64,000 nucleotides of DNA from Haloferula luteola (GCF_014201715.1 NZ_JACHFD010000018.1:1-64000); one strand, 5' to 3'; shown: positions 9,401-16,770, numbered from the stretch's first letter. Numbers and translations are program-made. Notes: generated by a model from the sequence alone, not told the origin.

Positions 9401-11430
9401 GGGAGTGGCGAGACTCCATCAGCCGGATATCCCGAATAGTCGTTGGCTTCGGCACGCTCGCGATCTCCTTGCGGATTGGTGGCTTCGATGAAGCGCCCCG
9501 GTTCTTCGTTAATACCTGGAAGGTCCCCCCATTTGAAGGTAGTCGTACCGTAGGGTGTGGTTAGCTCAGCGACGTAGTCGGTGTCAGCCGCGTATGAGAA
9601 TTGTGAAACAATGCCTACCGGATCGGTAATGCTCAGCAGCTGCCCGACCGAGGTGTAGGAGAACGTGGAGCGCCGTCCAAACGGATCGGTAATTGAGCGG
9701 ATCTTCGTCGAATCGCCTGGAACTGCAGCACCGGCACCGGGCGTATATGAGAGCGTGGTCTGCTGGCCAATGGCATCGGTGATGGAGATCAGGCGGTTGT
9801 TCCCGTCATACCCCAGGGAAACTGCGTTCCCTTGTGCATCGACAATCTTCGTCAGAAAATACCTTGTCGGAGCTGGTGAATTTGGATGCCCATAGACGAA
9901 CTTGCTACCGTCGGGATTGCTGAACGTGAACTCGGATTCAGTGGGGGACCATGCCAGACGGGGTCTTTCAATGTAGCGTGACAGAAAACGCCCGCTTCCA
10001 GTTTCAAAATTGTAGGTGTAGAATTGGCCATTACCCCAGATAATGTTGGCCGAGGTCGCTGGGACCTCGCCAATTGGAGTTCCCGTTAGCTCCAAGTAGC
10101 TGGAATAACGATGGGTCCATCTGGGCCCGAAGTTTCCCTGCGGTGGCGCGTCTTCAATGACCGAACTCCGCTGATCATACTCAAGGCGAAACGCCACAGG
10201 CGGGCCGACGGGAGGTGCGTAAGAAATGGGAGTGTCAAAGATTTCCAAGCCGGGGTTGAGCAGCCGAAAAGTGTAGTCCGCCATTGGCTGCCCCTGATCT
10301 TGGTTTTTGTTACAAGGATTCTGCTCATCGCCCTCCGCCTCGCGGCCGTGAACACAGTGACTGCCGAAAACGGTCTTTGCCTCCTCGTCTCCGACCAGCT
10401 CGAAGCCATCCGGGATCTCGACCTTCGAGAATGCCAGCAAATACCCTGAGAATTGTTCCTCGAAGGCCTCTGGGTCCATCATCGTATCGACCCGAAGGTG
10501 AACGTCTTTGACCCTCAGTCTGCCTTCCTTTTCCTCGGTCACCGCAGAGTAGTGGTCGAATCTCCAATGCACGATGGAGGGAACCGGGATCGACGCTTGT
10601 GGATCGACGCGCCGATAGATTTGAAGATCCCCATCGCCTTCGAGACTGTGTGCCCGCAATTCGAACAATGAGAGTCCATTAGCAATGAATTCCTTTCCCT
10701 CTTCGGGGTCATGGACATCCGGATGGATCGCCCTGTAACCTTGAGGAACGCAGACCGTATTCGCTGCTGTGAATCCGCAGAAAACGTTCTGCTCTGCTTG
10801 ATTCTCGTGAAACCAGAGTGCGGATTTCGCTTGAATCAGGGCTTCCGAAGCAGCTCCGCCGAGCTTGCGATCCGCTAGTGAAGACACCAGTTCGCGAAGC
10901 TTTTCCCTCTCTCCGAGCCGGGCAAGCTTTTGCAAATAGAGTGCGAGAGCCTTCTCGGCCGTCTGTTTCCCTTCAAGATCGGAAAGAGGCTGGCCCGTGG
11001 TCCAGGCTCGTTCCAGTGTCTTCACCGCGCCGACGAAGTAGCCGTGCCGCCATTCAAGCTCAGCCAGTTCCAATGCCGCCGCGATTTCAACGCGCGCATC
11101 GCTGGTGGCTGCCGCCAGTTTTTGCAAAAGAACTCGATTTTTGGCATTAAACTGACCACCGGATAAAAGGTATTCTTCGATCAGAGGCGAAGTATTTGGA
11201 GGAAAATAGCAGCCCTGTAGAGTGACCTTCGAATCGCGTATCGACGAGCCCGCAGGGGCACGTTCCTCCGTTACAATTTCATTTTCAGTTTGAAATGAAT
11301 CTTCGACCAGGGGTGAAGGGAAGGTTTTTGATATCGATTTCTCAGCTGGAGGTTTGGCTACCCAAAGGGCGGCAACCACTGCCGCCACAAACACAAGAAC
11401 GATAATCGCGGTCTTTGAATGAAACTTCAT
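6442..11430 (-). CDS. RHS/YD-repeat protein with toxin-like C-terminal tip
   Basis: This 1662-residue protein begins with an N-terminal hydrophobic segment (about residues 8-26) that could be a signal anchor. An alpha-helical N-terminal region leads into a long array of YD repeats (for example 'YDxxGRxTxxxxxDG') that in RHS proteins fold into a hollow shell. The RHS core ends with 'DPRAARWISRDPIGEGGG' and 'LVDPTGE' near residue 1490. After this conserved boundary comes a tip of about 165 residues: a hydrophobic pre-toxin stretch, then a domain containing 'RNQTLLDDLPDLGSPRAN' and 'YQNSSILRKAV'. Tips of this kind are the variable toxin part of RHS proteins. I cannot name the toxin activity. A candidate immunity gene follows directly. 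No VgrG or other secretion genes are nearby. Confidence 0.85.
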   Translation of the reverse strand: MKFHSKTAIIVLVFVAAVVAALWVAKPPAEKSISKTFPSPLVEDSFQTENEIVTEERAPAGSSIRDSKVTLQGCYFPPNTSPLIEEYLLSGGQFNAKNRVLLQKLAAATSDARVEIAAALELAELEWRHGYFVGAVKTLERAWTTGQPLSDLEGKQTAEKALALYLQKLARLGEREKLRELVSSLADRKLGGAASEALIQAKSALWFHENQAEQNVFCGFTAANTVCVPQGYRAIHPDVHDPEEGKEFIANGLSLFELRAHSLEGDGDLQIYRRVDPQASIPVPSIVHWRFDHYSAVTEEKEGRLRVKDVHLRVDTMMDPEAFEEQFSGYLLAFSKVEIPDGFELVGDEEAKTVFGSHCVHGREAEGDEQNPCNKNQDQGQPMADYTFRLLNPGLEIFDTPISYAPPVGPPVAFRLEYDQRSSVIEDAPPQGNFGPRWTHRYSSYLELTGTPIGEVPATSANIIWGNGQFYTYNFETGSGRFLSRYIERPRLAWSPTESEFTFSNPDGSKFVYGHPNSPAPTRYFLTKIVDAQGNAVSLGYDGNNRLISITDAIGQQTTLSYTPGAGAAVPGDSTKIRSITDPFGRRSTFSYTSVGQLLSITDPVGIVSQFSYAADTDYVAELTTPYGTTTFKWGDLPGINEEPGRFIEATNPQGDRERAEANDYSGYPADGVSPLPAPTTISVNDESIGFMPKVTNLGYRNTFYWDRKQMREAPGDFSKATLYNWTANDDTITSVLASFKAPLENRVWFNYPGQTSAEGGGTSAMPSKTVKAVEDKDGVLQWSMGRASYHPVTGKITGTIDPLGRELVFEYNDDSSQTGAVEGIDLTAIKVRTAVGFETLAAFSGYSDHLPTAATNAAGETTTFAYNARGQLTSTTDPERDTTAYSYDTNGYLVSINGPLAGAADTITFTYDSAGRTQTITDFDGYTVTYSYDDIDRLTRVDYPDGTYEENTYENLDLVSSRDRLGRVTTFSYDEIRQLVGVTDPENRTVGYEWCKCGDLRTLIDPMGRATRWHRDVQGRVDYKEYVDGSRIRFAYEPGSGRLSQRIDEKGQITRFRYNIDGTLHAKLFPNAEIATPTVTFGYDPFFKRVTSMTDGLGETTTSYHPVGSLGANEVATIDGPWSNDEIAYAYDALGRVTSRAINGISQSPSYDAASRLISLTNSLGTFTYTYEGATSRLSQVSHGGGVKAQFNYYGNSQDNRLQSITNRTPSNSIVSKFSYNYDAIGRITQWTQQAGASSATADVWALGYDGADQLTSASITTGGTPTKGYNWIYDPAANRLTETEDGATQDFRYNALNQLDSTSLNLPETSYEWDAEDRLVAINQGTGRSEFEYDGLGRRVRIRELSNGVEISNRTLLWCGLEICEERDGSGEAVQRRYLAQGMQDLTGSSTQAYLYTFDHLGSIRELLSPTGGLQERLSYDAWGNVEFSNAQPISHFSYTGHFTHQPSGLHLAPYRAYDPRAARWISRDPIGEGGGINLYAYAWNTPCQLVDPTGEHPLIIAWMIFEVATSAYDIYDAASTFLDPCASYLDKVISATGLLVGAIAPGGGYGAAARNAPKVKYIGRLDDLKGIPRNQTLLDDLPDLGSPRANYYQNSSILRKAVRDGYEIRDASAFRLNSELASTLLRPDRTVGQTFLGAERLILGNKGLRLSPSGSYLSK

Positions 11431-11856
11431 GCCATCTGGATTGCGCCGAGATTAGCGCGGTCAGGGGTAACCAAACGCGTAGCACACTTGGTGCCTCCTT
11501 AGCGAACTGCATGCCTGTTGGGCAAGCTTTATTGGGTTTCAATCACGGTGCTCGCTACTCCGTGAAGCGAACGTTCGGGCCATCATTTCGATGGGGCGAT
11601 CCGAATGTAGAAAGGCGTCCCGGAAGGAATCTCGGTTGGAGGGATCGTCGGAGCTTCTTCCTTTTTGTTCCAAGAGATTCTCCATCCCCTCCTCGATCAA
11701 ATCCAATACACGATTCGCAACGGGATAGCTTCAGCGCTTACACCACAACCGGCTTAAGGGGGCAGAGCGTATCGACATTGAGGATCCTCTCATCATGCGC
11801 GATTTCCGCGAAACGCGGATGAACAACCCAGCCCCCTCAAGAAAACAGTTTCAACC
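11431..11856. other. Intergenic region without a recognised gene
   Basis: No convincing coding sequence was found here; the open frame crossing it on the plus strand is antisense to the RHS gene start and looks spurious. An imperfect inverted repeat (about 11/13 bases) pairs CTTAAGGGGGCAG near 11750 with CAGCCCCCTCAAG near 11830. It lies just downstream of the glycoside hydrolase stop on the minus strand and might form part of its transcript end. The promoter of the RHS gene should lie between this region and 11430, but no clear -35/-10 pair is visible. Confidence 0.4.
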
Positions 11857-14292
11857 TCAAATCGACGGCAAAACGATGTAATTATCGACCCAAACTTCAG
11901 TAAACTGTTCAGCCCAAACGCCTGAGGTGCCGGACAGGGACACTGGCGAATCATCGGTAAAGTCAATTAGCAGCTGATTATTCAGATAAACTTTAATCTC
12001 AACCGCATCGCCCCATTGAGTTACCACCTCTTCCCCGTTTACAATCTCGGTCTCTAAAGCGACCTCAACATTTTTCGTCCTAATCCTAAGGTCTTGCAAA
12101 ACACCCATGTAAACATCGCTGGAAAGCGCAACATAATCTAATGTAGCTGACGATACACCGGATTCCTTAAGCTCGATTGATTTGAGCATATTCTTTTTGT
12201 ATCCAGAACCATCAATCCGATCCTCCGTCACCAACATCACCTCATAGTGATAACCAGAGGAGTCATTAAGAAACAGAACACCATAGCCTTTATTGTTCGA
12301 ATTAGAAGCAACCTGGAGTGCGACCGTGTAGTCGCCATCCGTCACATTTCCGACATTGGATATCTTATTTCCAGACGTATTTGAGGCATTCAGCTGAGTG
12401 CGAGCGGGTGTCCAGCCACCAAGGGTAAATCCATCTGCATCGCCGTCGTCAAAGTTTTCTTGATAAAACCAAGAGGTTTTAACGGACTCTGACGGAAGAC
12501 GTGATCCATTCGAGGTCTGACCATTGTAAGTCTGGCCATTGCTTCCCGTCAGACTTGTTGAGTCACTGTATTCGCCGACCACATCTGACCCAAAAATCAT
12601 TTTGATACGCTTTCCTGAGCTGGGTTCATTCGTAATCACCATGCTCATTTCCTCTGATTCCGTCGTCCATCCGCCACCATTCTCAACGATAGTGCTAACC
12701 ACGGGAATCACCTCAGAAGTCCAAACCTGCGTGCCGTTCTTCAACAGTCGCCATACCGGACCTGTGAAGCTCCCGCCCACAGGAGATTGCGAAGGCATTC
12801 CCGAAGCGCCACAATAACCCTCGAACACATAACCCGACTGACTTGATGTGCCCATCGCTGCAATCCCCGCCCAATCTCCGGTCGAAGCCGTAACATCGGC
12901 CTTCACCACACAGGGCGCGAAAGCAAAATAAACTGGATTTGATCCGATGGTCGTCTGAAACAACCAATCATTTCCCATATAAGGAATCTCCAATCCTCCG
13001 ACATACTTGCGTGGAGACGGCACCAAATCGGACAGTGGAGTGGTATCGCCCAAAACCTTCAGAAGTGCCGCGCTGGAACGCGGGTGAGGCGTATTCTCAG
13101 GATAGATGGGATTATCATCTATTCCAAGTTGCCAATAGTCTGGGAGGAGAGCATGATCCACCACAAAAGGCATCGCATCATGGTTAGTATTGTAACGGCA
13201 TACCGCGTATTCAAAGTAGATAACTCCGTATATATCTTGGTTTTCCGCCCAATCATAGAGGCGACAAATAAATGATGGGTTATCATTTCCACCGGTTCCA
13301 CCATCCTTCAAACCAGAGTTTAAGTTATAGGAAGGAATGGTTCGTCGCTCTTCAACGATTCCAGCCTCGCTAATGATGAATTCTTTGCCGTGGTCGTCGG
13401 CAAAATTCTTGTATTCGTCGAGACCTGCCCCATAGAACCATATATTTCCAGTCGAATTTGTGTCTCTAAACACACCGCTTTTTATTTCCTCCCATGTTCT
13501 CTCCCTTATCTCGTGTTCACTGAGCTGGTCGCTCCAGCTTTGACTTAGGTCCTGCCATATATGTTTGTAGTACCCCGCAATTCCGCTCGAATCGTAGACA
13601 TCAACGCTGATAAAGTCGACATACGAATCTCCGGGATAAGCATTCGCTGTCAATGTGGCAAATTCCGTGAGATCCTCAAGACCGAGCAGAACCGACCATG
13701 ACCACTTGAAGTCGGCTCCGGCTACGCCCATCATAACACCGTGGATTCTTTGCCAATAGGATGCAAAATCTTGCATCTGTGAAGCTGTTCCCCCACCGAC
13801 CGCCCAACTCACAGAGCCGAGATCCTGATTGAACTCCCATCCGAGCCGAATGTGAACGTCATCTAACCCCATTGCCACCAGATTTTGCGCAAGCGTCTGC
13901 CAATAACTGTCGAAGTTTCCGCTTATGCCTTGCGAGAACCGGTTTCCGATCAGCGCATAGCTAACACCGCTGTTGTCGACTTCTGGAAACATCGGCATTG
14001 CAAGTTCCAAAACGTAATCCTCGGCATAGGGATTGGATGGCATCCCAGCACCCGGTTTGTGCTTCTCAAGTGTGTATGCAAATCCAGATCCTGAGGTGGA
14101 GCCGGAAAGATCGGCCCAAGTGTGAGCAAAGCAAGTGTCCCCAAGGATCTCCGGATCATAACCTGTGTAGTCTGCCCACTCAACGGCACGGTTGAGCTGA
14201 GCAGTGCTAACACTTACCCCTTTAAGGGGCGAAGCTTGAAGTTCAGATGCACACACGAGGACAATCAGTCCGAAGAAGGCTGTCAGTTTCAT
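11857..14292 (-). CDS. Secreted GH26-like glycoside hydrolase with C-terminal beta-sandwich domain
   Basis: This 811-residue protein has a signal peptide (MKLTAFFGLIVLVCASELQA). Residues of about 25-400 resemble the GH26/beta-mannanase barrel: 'IRLGWEFN' near residue 150 would carry the acid/base glutamate and 'FIISEAG' near residue 310 the nucleophile. The middle part (about 430-590) is a beta-rich region of unknown type. Residues of about 605-811 look like a LamG/3-keto-disaccharide hydrolase-like jelly roll that may bind carbohydrate. The gene starts nine bases after the FkbM-like gene, so the two are probably co-transcribed. DNA here is clearly more AT-rich than most of the window, consistent with transfer. 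The exact substrate cannot be told. Confidence 0.7.
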   Translation of the reverse strand: MKLTAFFGLIVLVCASELQASPLKGVSVSTAQLNRAVEWADYTGYDPEILGDTCFAHTWADLSGSTSGSGFAYTLEKHKPGAGMPSNPYAEDYVLELAMPMFPEVDNSGVSYALIGNRFSQGISGNFDSYWQTLAQNLVAMGLDDVHIRLGWEFNQDLGSVSWAVGGGTASQMQDFASYWQRIHGVMMGVAGADFKWSWSVLLGLEDLTEFATLTANAYPGDSYVDFISVDVYDSSGIAGYYKHIWQDLSQSWSDQLSEHEIRERTWEEIKSGVFRDTNSTGNIWFYGAGLDEYKNFADDHGKEFIISEAGIVEERRTIPSYNLNSGLKDGGTGGNDNPSFICRLYDWAENQDIYGVIYFEYAVCRYNTNHDAMPFVVDHALLPDYWQLGIDDNPIYPENTPHPRSSAALLKVLGDTTPLSDLVPSPRKYVGGLEIPYMGNDWLFQTTIGSNPVYFAFAPCVVKADVTASTGDWAGIAAMGTSSQSGYVFEGYCGASGMPSQSPVGGSFTGPVWRLLKNGTQVWTSEVIPVVSTIVENGGGWTTESEEMSMVITNEPSSGKRIKMIFGSDVVGEYSDSTSLTGSNGQTYNGQTSNGSRLPSESVKTSWFYQENFDDGDADGFTLGGWTPARTQLNASNTSGNKISNVGNVTDGDYTVALQVASNSNNKGYGVLFLNDSSGYHYEVMLVTEDRIDGSGYKKNMLKSIELKESGVSSATLDYVALSSDVYMGVLQDLRIRTKNVEVALETEIVNGEEVVTQWGDAVEIKVYLNNQLLIDFTDDSPVSLSGTSGVWAEQFTEVWVDNYIVLPSI

Positions 14293-14301
14293 TTTTATTA
14301 A

Positions 14302-15096
14302 TCATTCATTCTTAAACCACACCGAATCGAGAGCGAGGTCGGCGCGACTCGGGTCGCAAGGACAATCTAGTCTGTGAGGAAGGTCGGAGACCCACCCATT
14401 TTCAGTGACGAAATCCTTTCGAAGGAAGGTGAATTCGGCAAACCATGGAATCTCAAACCCATAGCATTTGGTCGAATCCGCGATGTTATTGGGATGAATA
14501 TGAACGCACTGATGAGTTGACAAGATTTTTCTAAACACTCGCTCGATAAATCCGAATCCCAACTCGGAAAACAATGACTCAAGACGATGAAATTCGATCA
14601 CCATAATCCGAAACCGCTTCTGGAATTCTTCAGACATGCTGTAAATGGTTTCATACTCGAAGCCTTCAATGTCCATTTGCAGTAACCAATCACCTCCGAC
14701 GACCTGTTTCGCCTTTTCCTCCAACCATTCGTTGATTGCTATGAATTCATCGGATGAAAATGATCCGATGAATTTCTTATCAAAATGAAATAAATCGTGG
14801 GATTCAGCAGGGCCGCTTACTGAAGCATCAGCCATGAAGACGTTCATCCCAAGTTCTGCACATGCCTTCTCAAACTTGGAGTTCACATCGACCCCAGGCG
14901 AGAAGCAGGCCGTGATACCGTTGAGGTCGTTAGGAACCATGTAGCCTCCATCGGTCGCAGGTCCAAGGCGGATGAGATCAGCCTCAAGCCGTCTAGGACG
15001 TAAGTCTTGAATGAGTTGCCGAAGTCTTTTCTCATTTGTGATCTTTGTGGGGTAAAAGGTGAGAGGTTTAGGTAGCTTGAGTGCGACGCTTTTCAT
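14302..15096 (-). CDS. FkbM-like methyltransferase
   Basis: A 264-residue cytoplasmic protein. 'RLGPATDGGYMVPNDL' near residue 45 and 'LQMDIEGFEYETI' near residue 138 match the pattern of FkbM-type SAM-dependent methyltransferases, where the D.EG.E motif follows the cofactor-binding fold. The length fits that family. Family members methylate sugars, glycans or natural products; nothing here identifies the acceptor. It sits just upstream of the GH26-like gene on AT-rich DNA, and the two may form an acquired pair concerned with a glycan. The start is an ATG with no strong Shine-Dalgarno sequence. Confidence 0.65.
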   Translation of the reverse strand: MKSVALKLPKPLTFYPTKITNEKRLRQLIQDLRPRRLEADLIRLGPATDGGYMVPNDLNGITACFSPGVDVNSKFEKACAELGMNVFMADASVSGPAESHDLFHFDKKFIGSFSSDEFIAINEWLEEKAKQVVGGDWLLQMDIEGFEYETIYSMSEEFQKRFRIMVIEFHRLESLFSELGFGFIERVFRKILSTHQCVHIHPNNIADSTKCYGFEIPWFAEFTFLRKDFVTENGWVSDLPHRLDCPCDPSRADLALDSVWFKNE

Positions 15097-15115
15097 TTTC
15101 TAAAGACTTGAAGAG

Positions 15116-15346
15116 TTGATCCCGAAAGCGGCTCAATTTGTGAATGTTTTTGAAGAATATTCAAAGATTTCTTTGCTGGGTCTGCCTAAAGAGCTGGACA
15201 AGGAATGCGAAGACCGACGAGCGACGGGCAAAAGTCCTCTTTGTGACGAAGTCGGGAATTTTGCCCGGCTGCAATTGGGTCGCATAAACCATTACACATC
15301 AATTCTGTATGACCTACTCGCAGCCACACCAGTTTCAGGCAAATGA
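15116..15346 (+). CDS. Doubtful 76-residue open frame
   Basis: This frame starts with TTG just after the divergent methyltransferase start. The translation (for example 'VFEEYSKISLLGLPKELD') has a protein-like mix of residues, but no motif is recognised. The Shine-Dalgarno spacing is poor and no ATG is present. It could be a remnant of a gene in this accessory region. The rest of 15097-15354 holds nothing else that I can support. Confidence 0.22.
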   Translation: MIPKAAQFVNVFEEYSKISLLGLPKELDKECEDRRATGKSPLCDEVGNFARLQLGRINHYTSILYDLLAATPVSGK

Positions 15347-15354
15347 ACCGATTC

Positions 15355-15492
15355 TCAGTCGGGTGCTTGATAGAGAACCTTAACTATCGAGGTATCATTA
15401 CCGATGCTGAAGGGCTCTTGGGTGTTTTCGAGTAGGCCCCATAAAGCCAGTTCGAGAAAACTCCCACGCGTCTCAATGGCGCGTTCCGTCAA
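15355..15492 (-). CDS. Tiny ORF, 45 residues, overlapping an upstream tiny ORF
   Basis: The frame begins at a TTG (TERAIETRGSFLELALWG...) and ends with KVLYQAPD. It overlaps the end of the 39-residue ORF by 20 bases in another frame, so it could be translationally coupled. Alternatively the two could be halves of one gene broken by a frameshift: the residues on both sides look like real protein. No domain is recognised. Confidence 0.35.
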   Translation of the reverse strand: MTERAIETRGSFLELALWGLLENTQEPFSIGNDTSIVKVLYQAPD

Positions 15493-15592
15493 TCGTCCAG
15501 GCCAAGAGGAGTTCGCTCTGCTCATCCGGGCACTGCTCCAGCCACTCCAGAGCGAGCATCAGCCTGGCCGACGGGATGAATTGATCGGGCAT
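15473..15592 (-). CDS. Tiny ORF, 39 residues, with strong ribosome binding site
   Basis: The ATG at 15590-15592 is preceded by GGAGGAG with a seven-base spacer, the best Shine-Dalgarno sequence in this part of the window. The product (MPDQFIPSARLMLALEWLEQ, then CPDEQSELLLAW) is acidic and probably helical. It lies downstream of the small recombinase and outside its left inverted site. No homologue is known to me. A second small frame overlaps its 3' end. Confidence 0.45.
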   Translation of the reverse strand: MPDQFIPSARLMLALEWLEQCPDEQSELLLAWTIDGTRH

Positions 15593-15701
15593 TCGACTTC
15601 TCCTCCAAAAATCCGGGAACGCAACGGCAACGAAGGTGACGATACATCCGATCTGATCTCCTTCGCGCCATTACGCCCAAAAGGCGGGTCGTGTGTAGGG
15701 G

Positions 15702-15721
15702 GCCGGGGATCGATACCCGGC
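15702..15721. repeat. Perfect stem-loop
   Basis: GCCGGG at 15702-15707 and CCCGGC at 15716-15721 form a perfect six-base stem around GATCGATA. An outer pair GGCGGG (15683-15688) with CCCGCC (15729-15734) can extend it into a larger structure. It lies between the small recombinase and the tiny ORFs, so it could be a leader or processing structure. There is no T-run after it. Confidence 0.35.
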
Positions 15722-15782
15722 TATTTACCCCGCCTAATTCTTTTCCTTTCCACCGTCATCACATGGCGGCGATTTCCTCTTG

Positions 15783-15812
15783 AAAGTGAACGAAATAAGG
15801 ATTCTGTTCACT
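15783..15812. repeat. Left dif-like inverted site flanking the small recombinase
   Basis: Bases 15783-15810 match the reverse complement of 16478-16505 at 27 of 28 positions. The site has recombination-site architecture: an 11-base arm AGTGAACGAAA (15785-15795), a six-base centre TAAGGA, and an 11-base arm TTCTGTTCACT (15802-15812). The two arms are inverted copies of each other at nine of 11 positions. The right arm resembles the XerD-binding half of dif sites, TTATGTTAAAT. It lies downstream of the recombinase stop. Confidence 0.8.
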
Positions 15813-15886
15813 CCTTCAATCATACCCGATTCGCGGCCTCTTCCTCAAGGAAAATGATTCTACGCCTACCATCGTAGGTAGCCCCC

Positions 15887-16465
15887 TCATGACTTTGGGC
15901 AAGGGCCACCTCCGATCCAGATTTTGTGGAATTTGCCGCGAATGTCCTCGGTGATGTGGGTGGTGTAGATCGCGGTGGTTTCAGGTCGTTTGTGACCAAG
16001 CAGGCCCTGAATGTCCCCCTGGAACAGACCAATGGACACGCAGCCGATTGCGTAGCCGTGGCGCAAACCCTTGGGCGTTGCTTTGATGCCGCTTATCCCC
16101 GCTGAGTCCATACACCATTTCACGAGCTTCCATCCCGTTGTCCGGCCAAAGTCAAAAAGACGGCCATCCTCTAAGGTGGGTAGCACCATGAGAGCCTCGA
16201 TCAGAGAGTCTTGCACCGGGACAGGGCGATAGTTGACCTCTCCCCGCTGCTTGAGCGTCAGGAAGACAAGAGCACCACCGCCAACATCCACGTGAGAGCG
16301 CCGCAGAGAAAGGGCTTCGGAGATCCTGCAACCCGTGTTGAGCAGCACCAAGCAAAAGAGCTGATGCTTCAAATTGGGCAATTTTGAGGCCGCCTCACCA
16401 AAGGCCAACCTCTCGGCAAACGAGACATATTTTCGATCACCTCTGCCGTCATATAACGACCTCAT
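15887..16465 (-). CDS. Small tyrosine recombinase, catalytic domain only
   Basis: The start chosen is the second ATG: the Shine-Dalgarno AGGAGG sits seven bases before it but only one base before the first ATG at 16471. The 192-residue product has a tyrosine recombinase catalytic domain: arginine in 'NTGCRISEAL', lysine in 'TLKQRG', 'TPKGLRHG' for the second arginine, histidine in 'LLGHKRPETT', and tyrosine in 'AIYTTH'. The first histidine of the usual HxxR box is lysine (KGLR), as I recall for one subgroup of bacterial recombinases. It lacks the N-terminal core-binding domain, like the FimB/FimE invertases of similar length. It is framed by near-perfect inverted dif-like sites and may invert or mobilise itself. 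Confidence 0.85.
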   Translation of the reverse strand: MRSLYDGRGDRKYVSFAERLAFGEAASKLPNLKHQLFCLVLLNTGCRISEALSLRRSHVDVGGGALVFLTLKQRGEVNYRPVPVQDSLIEALMVLPTLEDGRLFDFGRTTGWKLVKWCMDSAGISGIKATPKGLRHGYAIGCVSIGLFQGDIQGLLGHKRPETTAIYTTHITEDIRGKFHKIWIGGGPCPKS

Positions 16466-16475
16466 TTTCATCCCT

Positions 16476-16505
16476 CCTGAACAGAATCCTTATTCCGTTC
16501 ACTTT
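16476..16505. repeat. Right dif-like inverted site, overlapping recombinase leader
   Basis: This is the inverted partner of the site at 15783-15812. Read on the minus strand it gives arm AGTGAACGGAA, centre TAAGGA and arm TTCTGTTCAGG. The final bases run into the recombinase Shine-Dalgarno sequence (AGGAGG). Recombination between the two sites would therefore invert about 0.7 kb carrying the recombinase and its ribosome binding site, and would separate the gene from any promoter outside. Confidence 0.8.
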
Positions 16506-16563
16506 ATCGCATACAAAGCACAAAATCATCAAATCACTTATAATCATTACCATACAGAAGATT

Positions 16564-16770
16564 CTGGGAGAAAACGGACCGCTATCAGAGCTTTGCAGCG
16601 GAGGCCAGTGCCCCGCAGTGATCCTGACTGATGGAGAAAATGCTTACGTTCAAGGCAACCGGCTCAACTCCGAAGAGCGGGCCCGATTATCCGCGCCAGA
16701 AGGAGAAGACTTCGTTGCAATTCCCCTCACCACTTTAAAGAGGATTGCGCTTCAAGTCGGGGAGAGCTGA
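16564..16770 (+). CDS. Small cysteine-containing protein with non-canonical start
   Basis: The frame contains a compact domain: 'CSGGQCPAVILTDGENAYVQG' without the last residue, then 'EGEDFVAIPLTTLKRIAL'. This recalls small conserved proteins with a CxxxxCP motif, a 'VQG' strand and a C-terminal 'IP' helix that sit beside regulators in other bacteria; the match is from memory. No ATG, GTG or TTG lies close upstream. CTG at 16564 is a guess, giving 68 residues. The only in-frame ATG (16384) is inside the recombinase gene. A TATAAT box is visible at 16539-16544. Its stop overlaps the convergent gene by 19 bases. Confidence 0.45.
   Translation: MGENGPLSELCSGGQCPAVILTDGENAYVQGNRLNSEERARLSAPEGEDFVAIPLTTLKRIALQVGES

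Noticed and set aside
15683-15734. Possible tRNA or tmRNA fragment because of a T-arm-like GATCGATA loop
   Set aside because: The loop does not match TTCRA, there is no anticodon arm, and no acceptor stem fits. It is kept only as a stem-loop.
15404-15877. 157-residue plus-strand frame
   Set aside because: It covers the left dif-like site and two better-supported minus-strand tiny ORFs, and has no protein-like pattern.
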